From: Fictibacillus sp. BK138
GTDB lineage: Bacteria > Bacillota > Bacilli > Bacillales > Fictibacillaceae
Reading direction: 5' to 3'
NCBI RefSeq assembly: GCF_004216955.1
Contig: NZ_SGXL01000003.1
Coordinates: 62,001-126,000, forward strand
Length of the DNA: 64,000 bases
In this document: positions 26,606 to 35,038 of the stretch, piece by piece
Numbering within the stretch: position 1 is the first letter of the stretch
Layout of the letters: every line of letters starts with the position of its first letter
The notes under the pieces: generated by a model
The model's input: the letters and a program-made list of their open reading frames with translations, nothing else
What the model was told of the DNA's origin: nothing
Databases searched by the model: none
Program-made: the position numbers and the translations under genes

Positions 26606-28114
26606 CTATTTAATTTCCTCTGGATCATATTTTTGGTCGTCCTCCGGACGTGTTAATGCAGGTCGCTTATAAGTTAAATTAAAGGGCAAACGGATAACAC
26701 TATCTGACCAATCCTTCAATCGGGGCGGATAGAATGGTGCCATGTAAGGACTTTCTAACGTAGAAAGTCGTAATAAATGGATTAACGTTAGACAGAAACC
26801 GAACATGATTCCATAAAAACCCCAAAACCCAGCTAAAAAGAGGATAGGAAAGCGAATGATCCTGATTAGACTACCCATCGTATAGCTTGGAGTAGTAAAA
26901 GAAGCTAACGCACCAAGAGCGACTATTATAATGAGGATGTTACTCGTAAAGCCTGCTTGAACTGCGGCAGTCCCAATAACGATCCCGCCGACAATACCCA
27001 TTGTCTGACCTACTTTAGTCGGCAACCTAGCACCAGCTTCTCGAAGAAGTTCAATGATAAACTCTAAGAGTACAGCTTCAAAGAGTGGAGGGAAAGGAAC
27101 TCTTGACCTAGATTCACCTAGAGGTAACAAAAGGGCCTGCGGGATTACTTCATAATGGAACGTTAAAGCCGCCACATATAAGGCGGTAAAGAAAACCGAG
27201 AGAAACATCGCTATAATTCTAAGCAGCCTAACAAATGTGGCGATTGGCCAGCGTACATTATAATCCTCTCTACTATGAAAGAACTCAAGAAAAGACATTG
27301 GACACAAGATAGCCATTGTACTTCCATCGACAATTAGGGCTATCTTTCCATTTAATAAACCGTCGCTAATCCGGTCTGGTCTTTCTGTTAATAACATCTG
27401 AGGAAAGATCGATAGATAGTCATCATTGATTAATTGATTGAGAACTGCGCTGTCCAGTAGACCATCGATTTTTATTTTTTTTAACTTCTCTCGTAGACGG
27501 ATTATAAGATCCTCAGAAGCTACTCCTTTTATGTATAACAATGATACAGGCGTATTCGTTCGAGTTCCGAATAAGAACAGCTCGTTACAAAGGTCAGGTG
27601 TTTTAATATATTTTCTGATAATTGATACGTTAGTGGAAAGGTTCTCATTAAAACCAATTTGGGGCCCAACCACTTGAGATTCATTCTCCGGCTTTGTTAG
27701 AGCCCGGCTATTTTCAGCAGGAATCTTAGCTAGTATGATTTTTCGTTCCCCTTCGATGTAAACCCCTGCACTCCCTTTCAAAACAGAAAGGATAACGAAT
27801 TGTATTTCATTAGATTCTTCCAAGTCACTGACGGCGAGGTTTGATAAAGCTTCAGATATTGTGTATGAATGTTCCTCTTTCTGTAACTTACTTATAATAT
27901 TTTTGTTTAATTCATGCTTATCGATTTGATTATCAATATAAAATAGAGTTAGATTTGATATCGTAATAAACTTCAAATCTGAGGTATTATGGAATATTTG
28001 AATCAACAGTTCTTTTAACTTGTTAGAACTTAGTGGAATATCGGATATGATTTGTTGTTCTTTCTCACCAGGAACCTCTTTGTAAAGTAGCTTTTTGATT
28101 TCTCGCTTTTTCAA
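26606..28114 (-). CDS. GerAA-type spore germination protein (A subunit)
   Basis: 502 residues: a soluble N-terminal domain of ~280 residues, then about five membrane segments and a cytoplasmic tail. GerA-family motifs are visible, such as GKIALIVDGSTMAILCPMSF and PFPPLFEAVLLEF followed by ELLREAGARLPTKVGQTMGI. The A subunit works with B and C as a germinant-gated complex. I choose the TTG at 28114 because AGGTGG is five bases upstream; the longer frame to 28183 lacks a site. First gene of an A-B-C operon. Confidence 0.94.
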   Translation of the reverse strand: MKKREIKKLLYKEVPGEKEQQIISDIPLSSNKLKELLIQIFHNTSDLKFITISNLTLFYIDNQIDKHELNKNIISKLQKEEHSYTISEALSNLAVSDLEESNEIQFVILSVLKGSAGVYIEGERKIILAKIPAENSRALTKPENESQVVGPQIGFNENLSTNVSIIRKYIKTPDLCNELFLFGTRTNTPVSLLYIKGVASEDLIIRLREKLKKIKIDGLLDSAVLNQLINDDYLSIFPQMLLTERPDRISDGLLNGKIALIVDGSTMAILCPMSFLEFFHSREDYNVRWPIATFVRLLRIIAMFLSVFFTALYVAALTFHYEVIPQALLLPLGESRSRVPFPPLFEAVLLEFIIELLREAGARLPTKVGQTMGIVGGIVIGTAAVQAGFTSNILIIIVALGALASFTTPSYTMGSLIRIIRFPILFLAGFWGFYGIMFGFCLTLIHLLRLSTLESPYMAPFYPPRLKDWSDSVIRLPFNLTYKRPALTRPEDDQKYDPEEIK

Positions 28115-28307
28115 TAACCCCACCTCTAAGGTTAGTTTGAACATAAAAGATATGATTATTCTTGTTTCAATTATCATTAACATTAGACATCTTTGTTTAC
28201 AGTGAGTACAGAAATATTATGTATGCTTTTAGTTAAGAATTCGCTAAAGAACTGTTCTTCACTTTAGGACGTGAGATTGGAAATCATATGGAATACAAGC
28301 GCATGGC

Positions 28308-28505
28308 ATGCTGCACGGTATTGATATAGAAGTGTTCTGGGGTGAGTTCTCTGAAGGATTAGGTATAGCAAAAGACCCCTACAAAAACAGAGAACACAAG
28401 CTTTTATATTTTAACGAGTACATGGACAGGTTAATCTTTAAGGATGAGATCGTGCTAACAGGAATTGATGATGAGTTCATATATAAAGGAAGCAGCCAAG
28501 TATGA
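28308..28505 (+). CDS. Uncharacterised 65-aa protein, possibly a gene fragment
   Basis: The frame (IDIEVFWGEFSEGLGIAKDP, then KLLYFNEYMDRLIFKDEIVL) has coding character but no ribosome site, and a different frame directly upstream also looks coding (GNHMEYKRMA), hinting at a frameshifted older gene. The stop codon lies inside a strong terminator. No family recognised. Confidence 0.4.
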   Translation: MLHGIDIEVFWGEFSEGLGIAKDPYKNREHKLLYFNEYMDRLIFKDEIVLTGIDDEFIYKGSSQV

Positions 28506-28520
28506 CTGCTTCCTTTAATA
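28485..28520 (+). terminator. Terminator overlapping the 65-aa gene stop
   Basis: AAAGGAAGCAG (28485-28495) pairs exactly with CTGCTTCCTTT (28506-28516). Confidence 0.8.
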
Positions 28521-28750
28521 ACACTTTTTAATGAAACTTAACTCGAATCGCGAACTCCGCTTTATTCTTCTCCATCACGAACTCTTTCGTAATATAGATG
28601 ATCAGAATAATTGATCTTACCCATCTTCAATCATCTAGTCTTACAAATTAATATGTAAGGTTGTCGTCTGTCATACTGATACGAATCAATACGTGGATTT
28701 TTAGTACCAACAATTAAAAAGAAAATTTAGAAGTTCTCTCGATGAAGGGA

Positions 28751-28780
28751 GAAAAAAAGCCCAGGCGCTGTTCCCTGGGC
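28751..28780 (-). terminator. Strong leftward terminator
   Basis: GCCCAGG (28759-28765) and CCTGGGC (28774-28780) with seven T after the stem on the minus strand. It ends whatever is transcribed leftward from ~29 kb, including the small remnant at 28.8 kb. Confidence 0.85.
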
Positions 28781-28808
28781 GAGGTGTTTGTCTTGTTAGT
28801 ATACCATA

Positions 28809-28975
28809 TTACTTCTTCTTCATTATGATAGTCTTTACGATCTGTTGTTCATACTCCACACCATTTTCTTTAATATGCCCAATGGCTTTTTCTGCAGCCT
28901 GATTCGCTATTTCTTTAGCACAGTTACGTACTAGAATTCCTAATGGGTTAACGATTATATTAATAATCCACTCGG
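28809..28975 (-). pseudogene. Small coding remnant without a start codon
   Basis: Minus-strand frame reading NPLGILVRNCAKEIANQAAE then KAIGHIKENGVEYEQQIVKT and IIMKKK-stop, followed by a strong terminator. It has coding character but no ATG, GTG or TTG with a ribosome site in front, so it is either decayed or starts at an unusual codon. Unknown function. Confidence 0.35.
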
Positions 28976-29146
28976 ATAAACAATATATAATCGGATATAT
29001 ACATATATGTCAAAAACGCATTATAAAATAATATATATTATAGTGATTTTTAATTCAGTGGTCACTTGTGTGCACTGTTTGTAAGCTTTCTGATGTGGGG
29101 GTAAGTTATACAAAAGTTACTATTAATTCTCATAAACCGCACTTCA

Positions 29147-29330
29147 TTGTAAATTTTAATTTTAAGGTTTATAATAAGAATAAGATGAACATAGTATAAA
29201 AAAGGGAGCATCGGCCACCAACCGATACCCCCAACAACAGCTACTCTGCAAGAAGTGCAGTGGCTTAAGTAAATAGAGATACAAAAAAGTAACCTATCAC
29301 CAGCGGCCAGCAGGGTGGGTTACTTTTTTG
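29147..29330 (+). ncRNA. Antisense RNA of a type I toxin-antitoxin locus (candidate)
   Basis: A sigma-A promoter reads rightward: TTGTAA (29147-29152), 17 bp, TATAAT (29170-29175). The predicted ~150-nt RNA contains hairpins ATCGG/CCGAT and CTGCA/TGCAG and ends at a terminator (AAAAAAGTAACC 29283-29294 with GGTTACTTTTTT 29318-29329) that overlaps the 3' end of the toxin gene on the other strand. It has no coding frame. Convergent overlap with the toxin mRNA is the RatA-type arrangement. Confidence 0.7.
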
Positions 29331-29406
29331 TCGTAACCGCGATTACTGCAACGATCAGTGTTGCAAAAGAGATCATGAGCGTTAGTGTGTCAGAAACAGT
29401 AACCAT
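29320..29406 (-). CDS. Putative holin-like toxin, type I toxin-antitoxin
   Basis: A 28-residue peptide starting MVTVSDTLTLMISFATLIVA and ending VIAVTTKK: one membrane segment and a basic tail, matching the short hydrophobic 'putative holin-like toxin' family (PF16935) of Firmicutes. It would insert into the membrane when its mRNA escapes the antisense RNA. The ribosome site GGGGG (29415-29419) can be paired by CCCC (minus strand of 29429-29432), hiding it. The sequences just outside the gene, 29310-29319 and 29443-29452, are exact 10-bp complements. Confidence 0.82.
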   Translation of the reverse strand: MVTVSDTLTLMISFATLIVAVIAVTTKK

Positions 29407-29481
29407 CAGCGACACCCCCTTTCTTACCGGGGATTGCCACTGCCCACCCTGCATATGTAACTGTATGTAGTCAGTATATCA

Positions 29482-29506
29482 TAGAACAGCCTCTTTCTCT
29501 GTTCTA
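29482..29506 (-). promoter_or_regulatory. Inverted repeat near the toxin promoter
   Basis: TAGAACAG (29482-29489) and CTGTTCTA (29499-29506) form an exact 8-bp inverted repeat just upstream of an extended -10 (TGATATACT on the minus strand, ~29471-29479) of the toxin gene. It may be an operator. Confidence 0.45.
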
Positions 29507-30514
29507 ATACTTTTATCTTTCTGACTTTAACCTAGATAAAAAATAAAGGATTTACTCCTAAAATAATTAGAAGTTGAATTGATATAGTAAAACAATTTCA
29601 ATAATTTACCCTCGACTCGCGCTTTTTATAAGTAAGACATTAGAAATAATAAAAATTCAAGTTTAATGTTATTACTAAGATTTGTTACTCCGTTTTAAAA
29701 GATTTTTTTTGTCATAAAATTTTTTCAAGAGTATTCAATTCCATAGAAAGGGAAATCAGCTTTGTGCTGAATCTATGCCAAAAAATCAGTCCATTGCATA
29801 TCAATAACTACTCTTCATTAGATGGGTAGGAGGTGTCGAATCCAAGATGTCATCTTTGGTGTAGAAGTAGATTCCTCCAATTTCAATTTTTATGCTTGTA
29901 CTGATACTACGTCTCTTAGATATTATTCAATTAGAACCTTCCATCTCGAACTTGATTAATGAAGGCTTTCATAACGTACTCAACAGATGAAAAAGCCTTG
30001 TTATATCAGGGTTTTTCAAGTTTTGATTGTTATTTTATATCAATGCTTTTCAAGTTCAGTTGGCACGAAACGATATGGATGGGGTTCCGAAGGGTGAACT
30101 TGAGAGAGGAACTATACAATGTATATTTCTAAGTATAATAATGCTGTAAAACCGCATAAAATCAATTCATTTAAAAAGTAAGTGTATTTTAAAATGTTTT
30201 AAAGTTGTAGCCCAGGTGGTAAATTTTAAAAACGAAGAAATAAAGTAATGCACTGACCTAAATAACCAAATAAAATATTTATTTATTTTATATCTATCTT
30301 TACAAACGTATCTTCTGATTGTGGAATAACAACCAGTTTTACTTACTCCTTCGCCTCTACCTTTCTGATATCTATTATCTCAACAACTCTATTACAAAAA
30401 ATAAATAATTCTCTTCTAATTCTTCTATTGAAACTCTATCAATTAATTTTTATAAATACCAATAATTTAGTATCTGAACTAATGACTACTAACAAAAAAA
30501 AATGCTTAATGCAG
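29507..30514. other. About 1 kb without a supported gene
   Basis: AT-rich. The minus strand has a short coding-like stretch around 29.93-30.0 kb (AFSSVEYVMKAFINQVRDGR before a stop) without start or context, perhaps a remnant. Nothing else is recognised. Confidence 0.4.
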
Positions 30515-31237
30515 TTAGACATTAAATTTAAAACATAAATCCCTTTTTTCTTCAGCTGAGAACAATACACTTCCCATTACTTCTCCTGTAGAATAACTAG
30601 ATAAATAGTCTTCTCGAAAATGTGGATCTATCATACCAATTCTCCATTTGTTCCAATAGATATGCCTTACTATAAAAGCTACAAAGTTTTTCGGTGTCAT
30701 GATAAATGAAACAGGGATTCTTATGTCGTTCTGTTGACCAATATGGATATGAGATACTGGATGAATTAACTCTTGCCGATGTTCAATGCTAAAGTCGTAC
30801 CTAACACTAGTTACATTTTTCTTTAGTTCACCCTCACTTAATGCTTGAGAGTATTCTTCAAAAAATACCTCTCCACATTCCTCGATGTTTAGTTCTAAAT
30901 CATGTAGATATTCTTCATAACTAACTTGAATTGAGGGTGCTTCATAATAGGCATATCTTAAATCACAAATTTTTTCATTTCCGTCCAATTCATAACCAAA
31001 CTGAAAGATTGATCCGTCTTCTTCAATTAGAAGATTGTAATCTAAATTTTCTCTAGCAATCCTGTAGGTATTTCTATAATCGTTTTTGTAAGAATGAGTA
31101 ATAAATTCTTTAGTAAGATCAGACTTACGAAGAGAGGTCGCCTTCTCTTTCTCTTCAATAAAACTAATCTCTAATTGTTTCAATATCTTTTTAGCATCTT
31201 TATAATCTATAAAAATTTTTGCAGGTGAAATTGTCAT
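30515..31237 (-). CDS. DUF2290-like partner of the SF1 helicase
   Basis: 240 residues, soluble alpha/beta, with a basic helical start and a conserved-looking C-terminal half (HPVSHIHIGQQNDIRIPVSF; VAFIVRHIYWNKWRIGM). I recall the pattern as DUF2290, a family of unknown function often next to helicases; this is a moderate-confidence recollection. The start overlaps the helicase stop by four bases (31234-31237), so the two are translated as a pair. The histidine-rich HPxSHxHxG stretch could be a metal or catalytic site. Probable defence or DNA-repair function by context only. Confidence 0.6.
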   Translation of the reverse strand: MTISPAKIFIDYKDAKKILKQLEISFIEEKEKATSLRKSDLTKEFITHSYKNDYRNTYRIARENLDYNLLIEEDGSIFQFGYELDGNEKICDLRYAYYEAPSIQVSYEEYLHDLELNIEECGEVFFEEYSQALSEGELKKNVTSVRYDFSIEHRQELIHPVSHIHIGQQNDIRIPVSFIMTPKNFVAFIVRHIYWNKWRIGMIDPHFREDYLSSYSTGEVMGSVLFSAEEKRDLCFKFNV

Positions 31238-33378
31238 TTTTCATTCTCACCTTGCAATAGGTTTAATGCTGTGTTTCTATCTAAGCCAAGCTCATCTAAT
31301 CTTTCCAATAATTTTTCACGCTTTTTGTTCATTTCTGCATTTTCTAAAGCTAATTCTCTCCGTAGTGTTTTGATTTCTTCAAATCCTGGATATTCGAATA
31401 CCAAATCAGGAAAATGAATCTTAGCTTTATTTATTTCTTCAATTATATAGTTGAAATTCGTACCAACGCCCGATAAGCTTAGCCAAGCTTTTGAGCGCGT
31501 AAAAGCCGTAAACAATTTGTTCCTTGATAAAATATCGTATCTTCCATTACTTAAACTATCAGCTCCTATTACGTATACTGCTGCTGACTCATTACCTTTT
31601 GCACGGTAAACAGTTGTTAGTGTAACTTTCCCTTGAATGATAAAATTGTCACCACTATACGAATTAAGCAAGTTGTTTACATAAATATTCTCTTTTTCCA
31701 ATAACATTTCAATTTTTTCAAAATACCTTCTTGCATACTTATCGTCCAAACTTATTACCATGATGTCTTCAGGTAATAAATTTTTTTCAATATCTTCTTT
31801 GATTAAATCACTAACCCATTTTGCTTCGGCATCAGCATCGGAAGCGTTATGCGTTTGTATAATTTCATCCAAGGTGAAATAATCTGAAATAATAGAAGGG
31901 CTGTTTTGTTTTGACCGGTGGATAACCGTGTGTTCACCTTTAAAGCATTTCCCTTCTTTTACTTCATAACCTAAATCTTCCCAATGATCTTTGTTCTCTA
32001 ATATCTGAATGGCTTTATCATTGTACAAACCAAAACCAACTGCATGGGCAGCTAATAGAATTTCCATTGGGTTTCGGTAACTCTTATGAAGAACTATATC
32101 GTTATTTTGATATGGGTGATTTTCTTGTAAATCTGATAATGAAAACCCTTTGTCTCCAAATTCATTTTCAAAAAGTTCCATCGTTTCCTGAAGTTCTATA
32201 TCTAATATATTTTGCAATTCATCATAAGCCCAAACCAAACGATCATTAACCGCCAGTTTTCTACATAACCAGTAGAATGTTTTTGGAAAATCTTGTCCCT
32301 CATCCATTAGTACGTAATCATATGTATTTCTAACTTTCCCTTTTGTTCTTGAAAGAAGGTCATAACACACGTACTCAAAGTTATTCATTTTAGCTTTACT
32401 CGCACCAAATTTAGCTTCACCTAAATTTAAGGGAGATATGCCATTAGAAATACATGTATTGTAATAAACACCGGGCAATGTCTTTCCACCCCAAGCATGC
32501 AATATATGAATATTATCCCAATTAGGATCATGGTCTTCGTGCATTCTATAAAACCTAGTTATTAATTGTTTTATTTGATCGTATAAACTTTTTGTATAGA
32601 AAGTATATAAAATTTTTGCATCTGGATTCTCCATATGAATCAGTGCTGCCTTCATCGCTAAAATAATTGTTTTACCCGAGCCAGCCATACCTCTAATCCT
32701 TTGAGGGCCATCTATAATTGTAAGTGCTGCTATTTTTTGCTTTTGGTCGAACTTAGCGATTTGTAAATCTAATTTACTTAAAATTGCTCCCTTTGTTCTG
32801 TCTTCAACATCAGTTACATCACGTTTTACCGGCCTTGGCATACTCCGTGTCCCGTCTATTACAGAGTAAATATCAGTTAACACTGCTTCATCTATAGGAT
32901 TAACCTCAATAGCATTTAATACTTGGGTTACACCAATTAAGCTATTAGCAAAATAATTATCCCCTTCGTTTTCCTCTAATGTTTCTTCAAAATTGGGAAG
33001 ATAAATAATTGAGTTTATAGGAATTTTCAATTCATTTCTTGATCTTTTTTTTCTTAATCCCGTTATTTTTATTAATTTTGAAAGAATTAAACTATAGATA
33101 GAGTCTATTTCTTCATAGATCACATCTATTGCTTCATCATCTAACATTCTGTGGCTTTTATTTTCCTTAGTAATTATAATAACTCCGTGAACAGGACTTA
33201 TTATTAAAAATCCAGGAGCTTTTACTTCTTCATCAAACTCTTTAAACATCGGAAATTTATAATATATTGTAGCATTTTCTAATTTTAGGTTTTTCTGATT
33301 TTCCTGTAAGTGTTTAACGAATGCTATAGCTTCATCATCGTTATTATATTCTGAAAAGGGGATTACTACTTCTAACAT
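31234..33378 (-). CDS. UvrD/PcrA-like superfamily 1 helicase with N-terminal accessory domain
   Basis: 714 residues. Walker A GMAGSGKT (230-237), Walker B LMDEGQD (357-363), and late helicase motifs (LTTVYRAKGNESAAVYVIG and LFTAFTRSKAWLSLSG) are intact, so ATPase activity is expected. The first ~130 residues (EVKAPGFLIISPVHGVIIIT) resemble a NERD nuclease domain, but the ExK catalytic pair is not evident. The C-terminus is a coiled coil (~665-714). First gene of a two-gene unit with a partner of unknown function; similar pairs occur in phage-defence islands (inference). Confidence 0.85.
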   Translation of the reverse strand: MLEVVIPFSEYNNDDEAIAFVKHLQENQKNLKLENATIYYKFPMFKEFDEEVKAPGFLIISPVHGVIIITKENKSHRMLDDEAIDVIYEEIDSIYSLILSKLIKITGLRKKRSRNELKIPINSIIYLPNFEETLEENEGDNYFANSLIGVTQVLNAIEVNPIDEAVLTDIYSVIDGTRSMPRPVKRDVTDVEDRTKGAILSKLDLQIAKFDQKQKIAALTIIDGPQRIRGMAGSGKTIILAMKAALIHMENPDAKILYTFYTKSLYDQIKQLITRFYRMHEDHDPNWDNIHILHAWGGKTLPGVYYNTCISNGISPLNLGEAKFGASKAKMNNFEYVCYDLLSRTKGKVRNTYDYVLMDEGQDFPKTFYWLCRKLAVNDRLVWAYDELQNILDIELQETMELFENEFGDKGFSLSDLQENHPYQNNDIVLHKSYRNPMEILLAAHAVGFGLYNDKAIQILENKDHWEDLGYEVKEGKCFKGEHTVIHRSKQNSPSIISDYFTLDEIIQTHNASDADAEAKWVSDLIKEDIEKNLLPEDIMVISLDDKYARRYFEKIEMLLEKENIYVNNLLNSYSGDNFIIQGKVTLTTVYRAKGNESAAVYVIGADSLSNGRYDILSRNKLFTAFTRSKAWLSLSGVGTNFNYIIEEINKAKIHFPDLVFEYPGFEEIKTLRRELALENAEMNKKREKLLERLDELGLDRNTALNLLQGENEK

Positions 33379-34234
33379 AATTAACCTCTTTCTTATTTCA
33401 ATGTATTTTTAAACCTATCTTAATTGGCATCCCTGTTAAGTTGGCTATGGTTAATAAATTTATAATGCACGTTTTAAAGGAGAAGATATTTTGAAACATT
33501 CTAGGAACCTACCTAGCTCAGTTTATTACCATATGACTTAATCAATTCATTCTATTTTATCGTCCTTTTTATAAAATTCATAATATTCCCAGGAAAAGTT
33601 AAGGATTTATTTATAATTTACCTAAAAAGCAGGAAAATATTGAACTTAATTTTGTTAGAATTAACAGTTATAATTTCGATAACAAAAAAGAGGGAATGAA
33701 GAATGATTATTGACTTCATAACAGGACAGATTGATAAAGAACGTTTTAAAGCCCTCGACTAGAAAGACCTACTTCATGAAAAATGCACCCGATTATAGAT
33801 TATTTAGAATTAAAATGATTAATCATCTTTTATTATATATATCCAAACCTGAATATCATCATTATTGTGATAATAAACATCATTTTCGAATTCTAAATCA
33901 ATGGTCGATAATTCAATAAGATAACGGTAAAATTCACATCCCCAGTTGTTTAAATCACCTACTAGTCTTATTTCTTTCGCATGAGCGGCCAAAGGAGTTC
34001 AATATCAAGATCTTTTAAACTTTATCCGTTAAACTTATTTTTTTATAAAAAGTTGTTCTTGTCACTTTCTAATATCTTGCATAAAATCTTATCAAGAAAG
34101 GATAATTACGGATAAATGATAATTAGGTTTTCATACTATTTATCCATATTAATCTAAAAAAAGGCATTCATGTATAACAAGTAATCGGAATGAAAAATTA
34201 GTTAGAAAAAAACAGTATTATTGAGAAAATAAAT
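33379..34234. other. Gap with short coding remnants and left copy of a 21-bp direct repeat
   Basis: No full gene. Around 33.6-33.76 kb a frame ending NFDNKKEGMKNDY overlaps a 19-codon frame starting at 33703 (MIIDFITGQIDKERFKALD) that has a GAGGG site; both look like truncated pieces. Bases 33685-33705 are the left copy of a 21-bp repeat found again at 36823-36843. Confidence 0.45.
33685..33705 (+). repeat. Left copy of 21-bp direct repeat flanking the TcmP module
   Basis: Identical to 36823-36843; contains GAGGGAATGAAGAATG. The similarity extends weakly on both sides. Confidence 0.7.
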
Positions 34235-34259
34235 AAAAAAAGACCTTAAATTAAGGTCT
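34235..34259 (-). terminator. Terminator of the TcmP/Gp37-Gp68 pair
   Basis: The palindrome AGACCTTAAATTAAGGTCT (34241-34259) overlaps the stop codon and is followed by seven T on the minus strand. Confidence 0.75.
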
Positions 34260-34977
34260 AATGAATCACTTCTTCAGGATATTCATCATAAGTCCTTCCT
34301 TCTAATATACGACCGTAACGGTGTTTCTGAACACCACCCCATTGTTTAAAGAAAAATGCAGTTTGTTGATCTATACATTGATCACGTATGGCAGTGACCC
34401 ATTCCTCTTTCATAGGTCTTGCACCAGGACCGGACTCTCCGCCTACTATTACCCAATGAATCTCATTTAAGTTTAATTTGTTTAAAGGACCGATTAAAGG
34501 TTCACAGGATAAGAAACGTACATCAGCTGGTACCTTTCGTAAATGATCAATTCGATTAATGACTCTATCATTTTCAACACTAACACCAATCCATATATTT
34601 GGTGCCCAGGGAAGTTTATGTCCCATTTCTGCTAATCTTTCACTTCTTTTCGTTAAAACTTGGAAAGTATGATGAGAAGCCTCAATCATGGTATCAAATA
34701 CAGATAAAATAAAAGAATCAGGTACATCTTTGTGAAATAAATCAGACATAGAATTAACAAATATCCTTTTAGGTTTCTTCCATTCTAAAGGTTTATTAAT
34801 TAAATCATGATGTAAAGTTACCTTGAATTCGTTAACATAACGATTGTTTCCCATAGCATGAAGTCTTTTTGACATCCGGTGTGCGTAACAATTACGACAA
34901 CCTTCAGACACTTTTGTACAGCCTGTAACGGGATTCCATGTAGCTTCCGTCCATTCAATATTTGAAGAACCAGCCAT
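34258..34977 (-). CDS. Phage Gp37/Gp68-family (DUF5131) three-cysteine protein
   Basis: 239 residues. The N-terminus shows WNPVTGCTKVSEGCRNCYA with cysteines at 20, 27 and 30, the three-Cys motif of the Gp37/Gp68 family, a radical-SAM-like iron-sulphur fold. Further family blocks are SMSDLFHKDVPDSFI, VLTKRSERL, NIWIGVSVEN, LSCEPLIGPL and VIVGGESGPGARPM, ending in FFFKQWGG. The biochemical role is unknown. It lies 61 bp downstream of the gene for its usual partner, TcmP. Confidence 0.9.
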   Translation of the reverse strand: MAGSSNIEWTEATWNPVTGCTKVSEGCRNCYAHRMSKRLHAMGNNRYVNEFKVTLHHDLINKPLEWKKPKRIFVNSMSDLFHKDVPDSFILSVFDTMIEASHHTFQVLTKRSERLAEMGHKLPWAPNIWIGVSVENDRVINRIDHLRKVPADVRFLSCEPLIGPLNKLNLNEIHWVIVGGESGPGARPMKEEWVTAIRDQCIDQQTAFFFKQWGGVQKHRYGRILEGRTYDEYPEEVIH

Positions 34978-35038
34978 AGTATCATCCCTCCTTTATAAGT
35001 AAATTATACCACAAAACAGAACTTATGTTCTGTTTTGT

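Noticed and set aside
33731-33919. 62-codon plus-strand frame
   Set aside because: No ribosome site; overlaps short remnants in another frame.
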